Shown here: one piece after another, positions 1-13,700 of the stretch
Layout of the letters: every line of letters begins with the position of its first letter
Position numbering within the stretch: the stretch's first letter is position 1
Assembly: GCF_004339565.1 (NCBI RefSeq)
Contig: NZ_SMFZ01000001.1
Coordinates: forward strand, 372,001 to 436,000
Length of the DNA stretch: 64,000 nucleotides
Origin: Pseudonocardia endophytica
Lineage (GTDB): Bacteria; Actinomycetota; Actinomycetes; Mycobacteriales; Pseudonocardiaceae
Direction of reading: 5' to 3'
Notes under the pieces: model-generated
What the model was told of the DNA's origin: nothing
Database searches by the model: none
What the model saw: only the letters and a program-made list of their open reading frames with translations
Made by a program: the position numbers and the translations under genes

Positions 1-1764
1 CCGGCTCGGCGAACAGCGCGACGCGCAGCGGCACGGGTCCGACGCCGTTGCCGAGCTCGCCCTCGACGCGGGCCAGCACGTCGTCGAGCGCGTCGGCGAA
101 CACCGGGTGGCGGGCGTAGAGCTCGCGGCCCATGCCGGCGCGCTGACTGCCCTGGCCGGTGAACAGGAACGCGGTCCGCCCGCGGCCGGTGGTGCCGCGC
201 ACGACGGACGGGTCGGCGCCTCCGTCGCGCAGCGCGGTCAGGCCGCGGACGAGCTCGTCGCGGTCGCCGGCCAGCACGGCGCCGCGGTGCTCGAGCGCGG
301 CACGCGTCGTGGCCAGCGAGAACGCGACGTCGGCGGGGTGTGTGTCCGGCCGGTCGTCGAGCATCCCGAGCAGGTGGGACGCCTGCTCACGCAACGCGAC
401 CTCGGTGCGTCCGGACACGAGCACCGGCACGAGCACGTCGTCCGGCTCCGGGGTATCCTCGACGACCTCGACGGTGGGCGCCTGCTCCAGCACGGCGTGC
501 ACGTTCGTGCCGCTGATCCCGAACGACGACACGGCGGCGCGGCGCGGGCGACCGGTCTCCGGCCACGGCGTCCGCTCGGTGAGCAGGTCGATCGTGCCGC
601 CCGACCAGTCGACGTGCGTGGACGGCGCGTCGATGTGCAGCGAGGCGGGCACGACCCCGTCCTGCAGCGCCCGCACGAGCTTGATCACGCTGGCGACGCC
701 GGACGCCATCTGGGTGTGGCCGATGTTGGACTTCACGGAGCCGAGCAGCAGCGGCCGCTCCGGGTCACGCTCGGTGCCGTACGTGGCGAACAGCGCCTGG
801 GCCTCGATCGGGTCGCCGAGCGCGGTGCCGGTGCCGTGGCCCTCCAGGACGTCGACGTCGTTCGGGCCGACGCCGGACTCGGCCAGCGCGGCGCGGATCA
901 CCCGCTGCTGCGACGGGCCGTTCGGCGCGGTCAGGCCGTTCGACGCGCCGTCGGAGTTGACGGCGGACCCGCGGACGACGGCGAGCACGTCGTGCCCGTT
1001 CGCCCGCGCGTCGGACAGGCGCTCCAGCAGCACGACGCCGACGCCCTCGGCGAGCGTCATGCCGTCGGCGCCGTCGGCGTAGGCCTTGCAGCGGCCGTCC
1101 TCGGCCAGCGCGCGCTGGCGGCTGAAGCCGACGAACGCCTGCGGGGTGGACATGATGCTGACCCCCGCGGCGATCGCGCGGTCGCTCTCCCCGCCCCGCA
1201 GCGACTCGCAGGCCAGGTGCATCGCGACCAGCGACGACGAGCACGCCGTGTCCAGCGTGACGGCCGGGCCCTCGAACCCGAACAGGTAGGACACCCGCCC
1301 GGACAGCACGCTCGGCAGCGAGCCGGTGATCAGATGACCCTCCGCGCCGTCCGCGGCCGGGGCGTTCGCCGCGTAGTCCTGGTAGCTGGCACCGACGAAC
1401 GTGCCGGTGCGGCTGCCGCGCTCGCCGACCGGGTCGATGCCGGCGTGCTCGAACGCCTCCCACGTCGTCTCCAGCAGCAGGCGCTGCTGCGGGTCCATGG
1501 ACAGTGCCTCGCGGGGGGCGATGCCGAAGAACGCGGGGTCGAAGTCCGCGACGGCGTCCAGGAAGCCGCCCTGCACGGAGTAGGTGTGCCCGGAGCGGTC
1601 CGGGTCCGGGTCGTACAGCGCGTCCGCGTCCCAGCCGCGGTCGGCCGGGAAGCCGGAGATCGCGTCGACCTCGTCCAGCGCGACCCGCCACAGGTCGTCG
1701 GCGGAGCGCACCCCGCCCGGGTAGCGACAGCTCATGCCGACGACGACGATCGGGTCGTCCTCGA
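1..1764 (-). other. PKS module 4, partial: KS and the start of an AT
   Basis: The KS begins at [15 protein letters not shown] near 1760. It has DTACSSS near 1245 and both catalytic His motifs, one in the EGHGTGT variant, and ends near 490 with [17 protein letters not shown] short linker leads to the AT hallmark [15 protein letters not shown] near 170-120. The window ends before the AT catalytic Ser and specificity motifs, so the extender unit cannot be called. Confidence 0.8.
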
Positions 1765-4700
1765 CCGCCTTCGTCGCGGCCGGCGTCGCCGAGACCGGGC
1801 GCGCGCCTGCCATCTCGCCGTGCACGAACCCGGCGAGCGCGGCGGGCGTCGGGTGGTCGAACACCATCGTCGACGGCAGCGTCAGCCCGGTGACCGACGC
1901 GAGCCGGTTCCGGAGCGCGACGGCGGTCAGCGAGTCGAAGCCGACGTCGCGGAACGCCCGCTGGTCGGTGAGGTCGTCGGCCGACGACAGCCCGAGCACG
2001 GTCGCGGCCTCGGCGCGGACGGTGTCCAGGATCGTGCGCAGCGCGTCGGCGTCGGACAGCTCGCGCAGCGCGGCGGCGAACTCGCCCTCGGCGACGGTGC
2101 CGGCGGTCCGCTCGGCCTCCGCGGTGAGGGCCCGGACGGCGGGCACCTCGTCGTAGAGCGGGGTGGGACGCCCGGAGGTGAACACCGGGTGGTAGGTGGC
2201 CCAGTCGACGTCGGCGACCGCGATCACGGTCTCCCGGTCGTCCAGTGCCCGCTTCAGGCCGGCGAGCGCCAGCTGCGGGTCCATGAACTCCAGGCCGCTG
2301 CCCCGGATCGCCTCCGGGTCGACGCGGCCGAGCTTCAGGTCGTCGGCCCAGATGCCCCAGGACACGGACGTGGCCGGCAGGCCGCGCGAGCGGCGGTTCT
2401 CGGCGAGCGCGGCGAGGTAGGCGTTGCCGGCGACGTAGGCGGCGTGCGCGCCGCTGCCCCACATGCCCGCGGTGGAGGAGAACAGGACGAGATCGACGTC
2501 GTCGCCGCAGAGCTCGTCGAGCACCCGGGCGCCGGTGACCTTGGCGTGCAGGACGCGTGCGACGTCGTCCTGTCCGGTGGCGTCCAGTGTGGCCAGCTCG
2601 ATCGTGGCGGCGGTGTGGATCACCGTCCGGGCCGGGCGGCCCTCGCCGTCGAGGCGCTCCAGCAGGGCCGCGACGGCGTCGCGGTCGGTGACGTCGCAGG
2701 CCTCGGCGGCCACCGACGTCCCGGCCCCGGTGATCTCCGCGACGAGCTCGGCCTGTCCGGGCGCGTCGATGCCGCGGCGGGACAGCAGTACGACGTGCTC
2801 GGCGCCGCGCTCGGCGAGCCACCGCGCCAGGTGCGGGGCGAGCGTTCCGGAGCCGCCGGTGACGATCGTCGTGCCGGACGGTGTCCAGTCGCGGTCCGGC
2901 GTGCCCGCGGGCCCGGCCGTCACCACGCGGCGGACGAACACGCCGTTGGGGCGCAGCGCGAGCTGGTCCTCGGTGTCCAGCGCGCCGGACAGGACGGTGG
3001 CGAGCCGGGCGCCCGCCCGGTCGTCGAGCGTCTCGGGCAGGTCGACGGTGCCGCCCCAACGCTGCGGGTGCTCCAGCGCCGCGGTCCAGCCGATGCCGAG
3101 CACCTGCGCCTGGACCGGTGCGGTGACCTCGTCGGCGCGCCCGGTGGCCACGGCGCCGCGGGTCAGCGCCCACAGCGGGGCCTCGACGCCGGTGTCTCCC
3201 AACGCCTGCACGAGCGCGACGGTCAGCGCGACGCCGGTGACCAGGCCGGTCTGGGGAACCGTCGTGGAGTCGGCCTCGGCGAGCACGGAGACCACACCGG
3301 CGACGGCCCCGCCACCACGACTCTCCGAACGAACGGCACCTTCGGGCAATGCCACTGCTCGAAGGTGCCGTTCGTTCGGATCTGGGGTGGGGAGAAGTGC
3401 GGTGGCCAGGCGCTCGCTCAGCACGGCGCGGTCGGTGCACGTGTCGTCGAGCTCCACGCGGCGGACGTCGGCGCCGTGCGCGGTCAGCGTGTCGCTCACG
3501 TCGGAGTCGTCGACGCCATCGGCCGTGACGAGCAGCCACGTGCCGGACAGCGTGCCCTGCGGCAGTTGCCCGGCCGGGTTCCAGGCGACGCGGTAGCGCC
3601 AGGAGTCCACGGTGGTGCGGTCCCTGCGTCCGCGGCGCCAGGACGACAGCGCGGGCAGCACGGCGGCGACGGAGTCCTCGTCGGCCCCGAGCGTCGTGGT
3701 CAGCGCCGAGACGTCACCGTCCTCGACGGCGCTCCAGAACGCCTCGTCCTCCGGGTCCGCCGCGGTGGCCGACGCCGACGGCGGCACGGCCCACAGCTGC
3801 TCGTGCTGGAACGCGTAGGTCGGCAGGTCGACGGTGGACACACCGGTCCCGTCGAACAGGACGGACCAGTCCACGTCCACGCCGCGGACGAACACCTCGG
3901 CCGCGGACAGCAGGAACCGGTCGTAACCACCCTGGTCGCGGCGCAGCGAGCCGCCCGCGACACCGGCGACCCCGGCCGCGTCGACCACGTCCTGCACGGC
4001 CATCGACAGCACCGGGTGCGGGCTGGACTCGACGAACGCCCGGTACTCCCCGGTCGCCAGCGCCTCGATCGCCTCGGCGAACCGGACGCGGCCGCGCAGG
4101 TTCTCGTACCAGTACGAGGCGTCCATCGTGGACGTGTCCAGCCAGTCACCGGTGACCGTGGAGAACAGCGGCACCTCGGACGCGCGGGGCGAGAGCTCGG
4201 CCAGCACGTCGAGCAGCTCGTCGTGGATGTCCTCGACATGGTGCGAGTGCGACGCGTAGTCCACCGGGATGCGCCGCGCCCGGATCTCCTCGGACTCGAA
4301 CAGGGCGAGCAGCTCGTCCAGCGCGTCCGGCTCGCCGGCCAGCACGGCCGAGCGGGGGCCGTTCACGGCGGCGACCGAGACCCGGCCCTCGTAGCCCTCC
4401 AGGCGCGCCTCGGCGTCGTCGACCGGCAGCGCGACGGACATCATCCCGCCGCGCCCGGCCAGTGACCGGGCGATCGCCTGGCTGCGCAGCGCGACCACCC
4501 GCGCACCGTCCTGGAGGGACAGTGCCCCGGACACGACGGCGGCGGCGATCTCGCCCTGCGAGTGCCCGACGACGGCGTCCGGCGAGACGCCGTGTGCCTG
4601 CCACAGTGCGGCCAGGCCGACCATCACGGCGAACGACGCCGGCTGCACGACGTCCACGCGCTCCGGCGACGGCGCACCGTCGGCGTCGCGCAGCACGTCG

Positions 4701-7700
4701 ATCAGCGACCAGTCGAGGAACCCGGACAGCGCGGTGGCGCACTCGGCGATCCGCGCGGCGAACACCGGCGACTCGTCGAGCAGCCGGGCACCCATGCCGA
4801 CCCACTGCGACCCCTGCCCGGGGAACACGAAGACGGTCCGGCCGTCGACGTCCGCGACGCCGCGGGCGACCTCGGCGGACGGGCCGTCCGCGGCCACCGC
4901 CTGCAGTGCCTCCAGAGGGTCGGACCCGACCGGCGGCACGACGACGGCGCGGTGCTCGAACGGCTCACGCGTCGTGACCAGCGAGAACCCGACGTCGAGC
5001 GGTGAAGGCTCGCGCTCGGCGACGTGGGCGAGCAGGCGCTCGGCCTGCCCGCGCAGCGCGGCGGAGCTGCGAGCGGACAGCACCCACGGCACGACGGCGT
5101 CCGGTCGCTGCGCCCCGGCCGGGCCGGACAGCCCGGCGTCCGGCAGCTCGGCACCCGACGGCTCCGCGCCGGACAGCTCGGCGGGCGACGGCTCGGCGTT
5201 CACCGGCGCGTCGGCCGGCCGGTCCGTGAACGGCGCGCCGGCCGGCTCCGCGGCGACCGGCGCCTGCTCCAGGAGCGTGTGCGCGTTCGTGCCGCTGATC
5301 CCGAACGACGACACGGCGGCCCGGCGCGGGCGACCGGTCTCCGGCCAGGTGGTCTGCTCGCCGAGCAGCCGCACGGACCCGGTCGACCAGTCCACGTGCG
5401 ACGACGGCTCGTCGGCGTGCAGCGTGCGCGGCAGCACCCCGTGCCGCAGCGCCATCACCATCTTGATCACCGACGCGACGCCGGCCGCGGACTGCGTGTG
5501 CCCGATGTTCGACTTCACCGAGCCCAGCAGCAGCGCCTGCGACGGGTCGCGGTCGCGCCCGTAGGTGCTCTGCAGCGCCTGCGCCTCGATCGGGTCGCCG
5601 AGCGGGGTGCCGGTGCCGTGCGCCTCCAGCGCGTCGACGTCGCCGGGCTCGAGCCGGGCGTTGGCCAGCGCCTGGCGGATGACGCGCTGCTGCGACGGGC
5701 CGTTCGGCGCCGTCAGGCCGTTCGAGGCACCGTCCTGGTTGATCGCGGAGCCGCGGATCACGGCCAGCACGGGGTGGCCGTTGCGCTGCGCGTCGGAGAG
5801 CCGCTCGACGAGCACGACGCCGACGCCCTCGGCGAGCGTCATGCCGTCGGCGTCGTCGGAGAACGCCTTGCAGCGGCCGTCGCGGGCCAGCGCCCTCTGG
5901 CGGCTGAACGCGACGAACGGGTTCGGCGTCGTCATGATCGTCGCGCCGCCGGCGACAGCCATCGTGCTCTCGCCGCTCAGCAGCGACCGGCAGGCCAGGT
6001 GCAGCGCGACCAGCGACGACGAGCACGCCGTGTCGACCGTGACGGCCGGGCCCTCCAGGCCGAACACGTAGGCCAGCCGCCCGGACAGCACGCTCGGGCT
6101 GGATCCGGTGACCATGTGGCCCTCGGAGCCCTCTCCGCCGCCGAGGCCGTACTCCTGGTAGCTGGAGCCGACGAACGTGCCGGTCAGGCTGCCGCGCACG
6201 GAGTCCGGCCGGATCCCGGCCCGCTCGAACGACTCCCACGTGGTCTCCAGCAGCAGCCGCTGCTGCGGGTCCATGACCAGGGCCTCGCGTGGCGAGATGC
6301 CGAAGAACGCCGGGTCGAACTCGTCGGCGGTGTGCAGGAAGCCGCCCTGGGTGGAGTAGGTGGTGCCGGGCTTGTCCGCGTCCCGGTCGAACAGCGACGC
6401 CGTGTTCCAGCCGCGGTTGACCGGGAAGTCGGAGATCGCGTCGGTGCCGGACGCGACGAGGTCCCACAGCGCCTCGGGCGAGGAGACGCCGCCGGGGAAC
6501 CGGCAGGCCATGCCGATGATCGCGATCGGCTCGTCGTCTCCCGTGCCGGTGGCGACCGGGGCGTTCACGTCGATGGCGCTGCCGAGGATCTCGGCGCGCA
6601 GGTACTGCGCGAGCGCGGCGGGCGTCGGGTGGTCGAACACGATCGTCGACGGCAGCGGCAGGCCGGTGGCGGCGGACAGCCGCTGGCGCAGCTCGACGCC
6701 GGTCAGCGAGTCGAACCCGAGGTCGGAGAACGCGCGGGTCTCGCCGACGGCGTCGGCCGAGGCGTGCCCGAGCACGGTCGCGGCCTCGGTGCGGACGAGC
6801 TCGCCGAGCATCCGGAGCTGCTCCGGCTCCTCCATCGAGCGGACCCGGGTGACGATCTCGGAGGCGTCCACGTCCGGCTCGGCCGCGGCGAGCGCGCGGA
6901 CCTCGGGCAGGTCGCCGAGCAGCGCGCTGGGCCGGGCGGACGTGAACAGCGGCGCGTAGCGGGTCCAGTCGACGTCGGCGACGGTCACGGCGACGTCCTG
7001 GTCGACGACGGCGCGGCGCAGCTCGGCCATCGCCGGTTCCGGGTCGAGCAGGCCGAGACCCTGACGCTGCATCGACTCGGCGAAGCCGCCCTCGGCGGCC
7101 ATCCCGGCGCCGTCCCACGGTCCGAACGCGACGGACGTGCCCGCGAGGCCACGGGCGCGGCGCGCGGCGGCGAGCGCGTCGAGGTAGGCGTTGGCGGCGC
7201 CGTAGGCGCTCTGGCCGCCGCTCCCCCACACGCCGGCGATGGAGCCGAACAGCACGAACAGGTCCAGCTCGCGGTCGCCGAGCAGCGCGTCCAGGTGTGC
7301 GGCGCCGGCGGTCTTCGCGGCGGCGCGCTCGGCGAACCCGGCGACGTCGAGGTCGTCGAGCGCGTCGTAGTGCGCGACGCCCGCCGTGTGCACGACGCCG
7401 GTCAGGTCGTCGGGCAACCCGTCGAGCACGGCCGCGACGGCGTCGCGGTCGGTGACGTCGCAGGCCTCGATCGCGACGGACGCGCCGAGGTCGACGAGCT
7501 CGTCGCGCAGCTCGGCCGCGCCGGGGGCGTCGGCGCCGCGGCGGCTGGTCAGGACGAGGTGCCGGGCGCCGGAGCGGGCCAGCCAGCGGGCGACCTCGGC
7601 GCCGAGTCCGCCGGTCCCTCCGGTGACCAGCACCGTGCCGGACGCGGTGAACGTGTCCGGGAGCGCGTCGACGGGGTGCCGGACGAGGCGGCGGCCGTGC

Positions 7701-10700
7701 ACGCCGTCGGTGCGCAGCGCGACCTGGTCCTCCCCGTCGGGCACGTCCCTGTCGGCGAGGACCCCGGCCAGGCGCTGCCCGGTCCGCCCGTCGAGCTCGG
7801 GCGGCAGGTCGACCAGGCCGCCCCAGCGCCGCGGGTGCTCCAGGGCGACGGTGCGCCCCAGGCCCCACGCGGTGGCCTGCAGCGGGTTGGTCAGCGGGTC
7901 ACCTGCGCCGACGGTGACGGCGCCGCGGGTGGCGGTCCACAGTCGGGCGTCGGACCCGTTGTCGGACAGGGCCTGCACGAGCGCGACGGTCAGCGCGGTC
8001 CCGCGGGTCAGTGCCTCTGCGCCCGGTTCGGGGCGCTCGTCCAGCGGCAGGAGCGACAGCACGTTGCCGGCGAGACCGACTGCGGCGGCGCCGCCATCCG
8101 CAGCGGCATCGCGGTCGGCGTCAGTGGTGGCGCCGTCCCCGTCGGCGGTGGTGTCGGCGGCAGCGATCCGCGACGCGACGGTGGCACGGTCGACGCAGGT
8201 GTCGTCCAGGACGAGTCGCCGGACACGGGCACCGTGCGCCCCGAGCATCTCGGCGAGGGCGTCGACGAGGTCGGTGTCGATCGCGTCCGTGCTGACCAGC
8301 GTCCAGGTGCCGTCCAGCACCGGGGCGGCGGGCCGGGACAGGCGCGTCCACTCGACGCGGTAGCGCAGCGTGTCCAGCAGCGACTTCTCGCGGTTGCCGC
8401 GGCGCCACGACGCGAGCGCGGGCATCAGCGTGTCCAGCGGTGTGATGTCGTGGCTGCCGAGGCCGAGGATCCCGGCCAGCTCGCCGGCGTCGCCGCGCTC
8501 CACGGCGGCCCACAGTCGCTGGTCGGCCGGGTCGGCGGCGCCGCCCGCGGACGGGGCGGGCAGCTGCGGCCAGTAGTGCTCGTGCTGGAACGCGTACGTC
8601 GGCAGCGCGACGCGGCGGGCGCCGGTCCCGGCGAGGAGGGCGGTCCAGTCCAGGTCGATGCCGTGCACCTGCAGGCGCGCGGCGGCCGTTGCGGCGGCCG
8701 TCTCCTCGGGACGGTCGGCGCGCAGGAACGGGACGAGCAGCGCGTCGTCGTCGCCCAGCGTCTCCTGCGCCATCGTGGTGAGCGGCCCGTCAGGGCCCAG
8801 CTCCAGGAACGTGGTGGTCCCGTTGTCGCGCAACGTCTGCACGCAGTCCGCGAACCGGACGGCCTCGCGGACGTGGCGGACCCAGTACTCGGGGTCGCGC
8901 AGCTCGTCGGCGGCGCGACCGCCGGTCAGGTTCGAGACGACCGGGATCGACGGCTCGGAGAACGTCAGGTCCGTGACGACGGCGCGGAACGCGTCGAGCA
9001 TCGGGTCCATCAGCGGCGAGTGGAACGCGTGCGAGACCGGGAGCCTGCGCGTCCGACGGTCGGCGAACCGCGACTCGATCGCCGCGACGGCGTCCTCGGA
9101 GCCGGACACGACGACCGACGACGGGCTGTTCACCGCCGCGACCGCGACGTCGTCGGTCAGGTGCGGGGTGACCTCGTCCTCGGCCGCGTTCACGGCGAGC
9201 ATCGCGCCCCCGGCCGGGAGCGCGTCCATCAGCGACGCGCGGGCGGCGACCAGGCGGCAGGCGTCGGGCAGCGACAGCACACCCGCGACGTGCGCGGCGG
9301 TGATCTCGCCGATCGAGTGCCCTGCGACGGCGTCGGCGCGCACGCCCCAGCTGCGCACGAGCGCGAACAGCGCGATCTCGAGCGCGAACAGGGCGGGCTG
9401 CGTCCAGCCGGTGCGGTCGAGGAGCTCGGTGTCGGAGTCCCACATCACGTCGCGCAGCGGGCGGTCCAGGTGCGGATCCATCTCGGCGCAGACCTCGTCG
9501 AACGCCTCGGCGAACACCGGCCAGGCCGCGTACAGCTCGCGCCCCATCCCGGCCCGCTGGCTGCCCTGCCCGGAGAACAGGACGGCGGTCCGGCCGCGAC
9601 CGGCGGCCTCGCCGTCGACGACGTGCGGGTCGGGACGCCCCGCGGCGAGCGCGGTCAGCGAGGCGAGCAGCCCGTCGCGGCCGGCGGCGAGCACGGCGGC
9701 CCGCTGCTCGAACCGGGCACGGGTGGTGGCCAGCGAGTGGGCCAGGTCGACGACGGAGGTGTCCGGGCGCTCACGCAGGTCGGCGAGCAGCCGGGCGGCC
9801 TGGGCGCGCAGCGCGGTGCCGGTGCGGCCGCTGAGCAGCAGCGGCACGACGGCCGGGGTGCGCTCCGGCTCGTCCGTGGCGGGGGCCGGGGCGGCGGGCC
9901 CCTGCTCCAGCACGGTGTGCACGTTCGTGCCGCTGATCCCGAACGACGACACGGCGGCGCGGCGCGGCCGCCCGCCGGTCTCCGGCCATTCGGCGGCGTC
10001 GGACAGCAGCGCGACGGCGCCGTCGGTCCAGTCCACGTGCGACGACGGGGTGCCCGCGTGCAGCGTGCGGGGCAGCGCCCCGTGCCGCATCGCCTGCACC
10101 ATCTTGATCACGCCGGCCACACCGGCGGCGGCCTGGGTGTGGCCGATGTTCGACTTCAGCGACCCGAGCCGCAGCGGGCGCTCCGGGTCGCGGTCGCGCC
10201 CGTACGTCGCGAGCAGCGCCTGGGCCTCGATCGGGTCGCCCAGCGAGGTGCCGGTGCCGTGCGCCTCGACGGCGTCCACGTCGTCGGTGGACAGGCCGGC
10301 GGACGCCAGCGCCTGGCGGATCACCCGCTGCTGCGACGGGCCGTTCGGCGCGGTCAGGCCGTTGGACGCGCCGTCCTGGTTGACCGCGGAGCCGCGGACG
10401 ACGGCCAGGATCTCGTGGCCGTGGCGGCGGGCGTCCGACTCGCGCTCCAGCACGAGCATGCCGACGCCCTCGGACCAGCCGACGCCGTCCGCGTCGTCGG
10501 AGAACGCCTTGCAGCGCCCGTCCGGGGACAGGCCGCGCTGGCGGGCGAAGTCGACGAACGCCGACGGCGTGGACATGACCGTGACGCCGCCGGCCAGCGC
10601 GAGCGAGCACTCACCCGAGCGCAGCGCCTGCATCGCCCAGTGCATCGCCACCAGCGACGACGAGCACGCCGTGTCCACCGTGACCGCGGGGCCCTCGAGC

Positions 10701-13700
10701 CCGAGCGTGTAGGCGACGCGGCCGGACGCGACGCTCGGCGAGCTGCCGACGCCCTGGAAGCCCTCGAACTCACCGGTCGCGAGCACGCCGCTGTAGTCGG
10801 AGTACATGACGCCGGCGAACACGCCGGTGCTGCTGCCGCGCAACGACGTCGGGTCGATCCCGGCGCGCTCGACGGCCTCCCACGACGACTCCAGCAGGAG
10901 CCGCTGCTGGGAGTCGGTGGCCAGCGCCTCGCGCGGGCTCATCCCGAAGAAGCCGGGGTCGAACTCGCCGGCGTCGTGCAGGAACCCGCCGGACCGGGTG
11001 TACGACGTGCCGGGGTGGTCCGGGTCGGCGTGGTAGAGCGCGTCCAGGTCCCAGTTCCGGTTCGTCGGGAAGCCGGTGATCGCGTCGGTACCGTCGGTGA
11101 CCAGGCGCCACAGGTCCTCCGGCGAGGACACGCCGCCCGGGTACCGGCAGGCCATGCCGACGATCACGATCGGGTCGTCGGCGACGGCAGCGGCCGCCGT
11201 CGTGGTGATCACGTCGTCGGTGCCGAGCAGCTCGTCGAGCACGTGGGTCGCGAGGTCGCGGACGGTGGGGTGGTCGAACACGAGCGTGGCGGGCAGCCGC
11301 AGGCCGGTCGCGGCGCCGAGCCGGTTGCGCAGCTCGACGGCGGTCAGCGAGTCGAACCCGAGGTCGCGGAACGCGCGGCCGGCGTCGACGTCGTTCGCCC
11401 CGCCGTGGCCGAGCACGAGCGCGACCTGGCCGCGGACGAGGTCGAGCACCGTCTCCTCGCGGCTCTCGGCGTCCAGGCGGGACAGGCGCTGGGCCAGGCC
11501 ACCGGCCGTCGCGGACCCGGTCGCGGCCGTGCGACGGGCCCGGGTGCGGATCAGCGAGCGCAGCAGCGGCGGGACGTCGCCCTGCGCGCGCAGCACGGAC
11601 AGGTCGAGGCGGGCCGTGACGAGCGCGGGGTCGTCCGGTGTGGACAGTGCGGCGTCGAGCAGCGCGAGCCCCTGCTCGACGGGCAGTGCGGGCGTGCCGG
11701 CGCGGGCCATCCGGGCCAGGTCGTCGTCGGAGACCTCGCCGGTCATGCCGCCGGCCTGCTCCCACGGGCCCCAGGCCAGCGACAGGCCGGGCAGCCCGGC
11801 CGCGCGGCGGTGCGCGGCGAGCGCGTCCAGGAACGCGTTGCCCGCCGCGTAGTTCGCCTGGCCGGGGCTGCCGACGACACCGGCCAGCGAGGAGAACAGC
11901 ACGAACGCGGACAGCTCCAGCCCGGCCGCGTCGGCGGCGGCGTGCAGGTTCCAGGCCGCGTCGGCCTTGGGGCGCAGCACCGTCGCCAGCCGCTCCGGCG
12001 TCAGGGAGGCGACCATGCCGTCGTCGAGCACGCCCGCCGCGTGCACCACGGCGGACACCCGGTGGGCGGCCAGCAGCGCGTCGACGGCGTCCCGGTCGGT
12101 GACGTCGCATGCCGCGATCTGGACGTGCGCACCGGCCGAGGTCAGCTCGGCCGCGAGCTCGGAGGCCCCCTCCGCCTCCGAGCCGCGCCTGCTCACCAGC
12201 AGCAGGTCCGCCACCCCGTGTGCCGCGACGAGGTGCCGGGCCACGACGGCGCCCAGGCCGCCGGTGCCGCCGGTGACGAGCACCGCATCCGCGCCGAACG
12301 ACGGCGTGCCCACCGTGTCCGGCGCGGTGCGGCGCACGAGCCGCGCGGCGCGCAGCCCGTCGCCGACGACGGCGAGCTGCGGCTCGTCGCCGGTCAGTGC
12401 GGCGTGGGGCGGGAGGTCCGCACCCGGCTCGAGGTCGAGGAGCACGAACCGGCCAGGGTTCTCCGACTGCGCGGACCGCACGAGCCCCCACACGGCGGCG
12501 GCCGCCGGGCTCTGCCCGGTGGTGGCGCCGCGGGTGACGAGCACGAGCCGGGAGCCGTCGAGGTCGGCCTCCAGCCATGTCCGGACGGCGTCGAGTGCCT
12601 GCGCGGCAAGCACATGAGCGCCCTCGGAGCCGCTCGAGCCCTCCGGACCGGACGGCTCGACCACCACGAGGGCCGGCACCGCGTCCGCGGCGAGCACCGA
12701 CGCCAGGTCCCCGTCGCCGACGACCGCGACCGACTCCGGCTCCGGACCGGACGGCGTGACCGGTATCCACTCCAGACCGAACAGGGCGTCCCGCAGGACG
12801 TCCTGCGTGGTGTCCGGCGCGGCGACGGCGCGCAGCACGAGCGAGTCGACGGACAGCACCGGTGCCCCGGTCCCGTCCGCGACGGAGACGGCGAGCGCGT
12901 CGTCGGCGACCGGCGCGAGCCGGACCCGCAGGGCACCCGCGCCGCTCGCGTGCAGCGTGACGCCCTCCCAGGAGAACGGCACTCCCCCGCGCGCCTGCTC
13001 GCCGAGGTCGACGAACCCGGCGGCGTGCAGCGCCGCGTCCAGCGCGGCCGGATGCAGGTCGAACGACGCGGCGTCCCCGGCCGCGACGTCCGGCAGCTCG
13101 ATCTCGGCGTACACGGCGCCGTCGGCGCCTGCGGAACGCCACGCCGCGGTCAGGCCGCGGAACGCGGGGCCGTAGGCGAACCCGGCGTCGGCGAGCCGGT
13201 CGTAGACGTCGTCGACGGCGATCGGCTCGGCGCCCGCGGGCGGCCACCCGGTCGCGTCGTACCCCTCGGCGGACGTGTCGGGGGCGAGCACACCGGTGGC
13301 GTGCGGCGTCCAGGGCTCGTCGCCGTCCGCGTCGTCGATGCCGCTGTCCGGTCGCGCGTGGACGGTCAGCGCGCGGCGGCCGTCGGCGTCCGGGGCGCCG
13401 ATCCCCAGCTGGACCTGCACGCCGCCGTCCTCCGGCAGCACGAGCGGGGCGGCCAGCGTGAGGTCCTCGACGCGGTCGCAGCCGACCTCGTCGCCGGCCC
13501 GGACGGCCAGCTCCAGGAACGCGGTGCCGGGCAGCAGGGTCGTGCCGCGCACGACGTGGTCGGCCAGCCACGGGTGGGTCTGCCGGGACAGGCGGCCGGT
13601 GAGCAGCGCGCCGTCGGAGTCGGCGAGCGAGACGGCGGCGGACAGCAGCGGGTGGCGGGCCGCGCCGAGACCGGCCGAGCGCAGGTCGGACGTGCTGCTC

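Larger units (their letters stand above)
1765..6535 (-). other. PKS module 3: KS-AT(methylmalonyl)-KR(A-type)-ACP
   Basis: The KS starts near 6535 and its active Cys is near 6025. The AT carries GHSQGE near 4570 and YASH near 4255, the methylmalonyl-CoA signature and the only one seen here. The KR has [12 protein letters not shown] near 2850 and, near 2430, the catalytic Tyr and Asn in [15 protein letters not shown], lacking LDD, so it is A-type. The ACP site GFDSL is near 1945. In nystatin and amphotericin the methyl installed by module 11 is oxidised to the C16 carboxylate by a P450, which is not in this window. The KS-AT linker is unusually long, and a perfect inverted repeat lies in the KR structural subdomain. 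Confidence 0.85.

Noticed and set aside
3324..3380. The strong hairpin in the PKS gene as a transcription terminator or attenuator
   Set aside because: It lies mid-gene, has no T-tract and is read through in frame with coding continuing on both sides.
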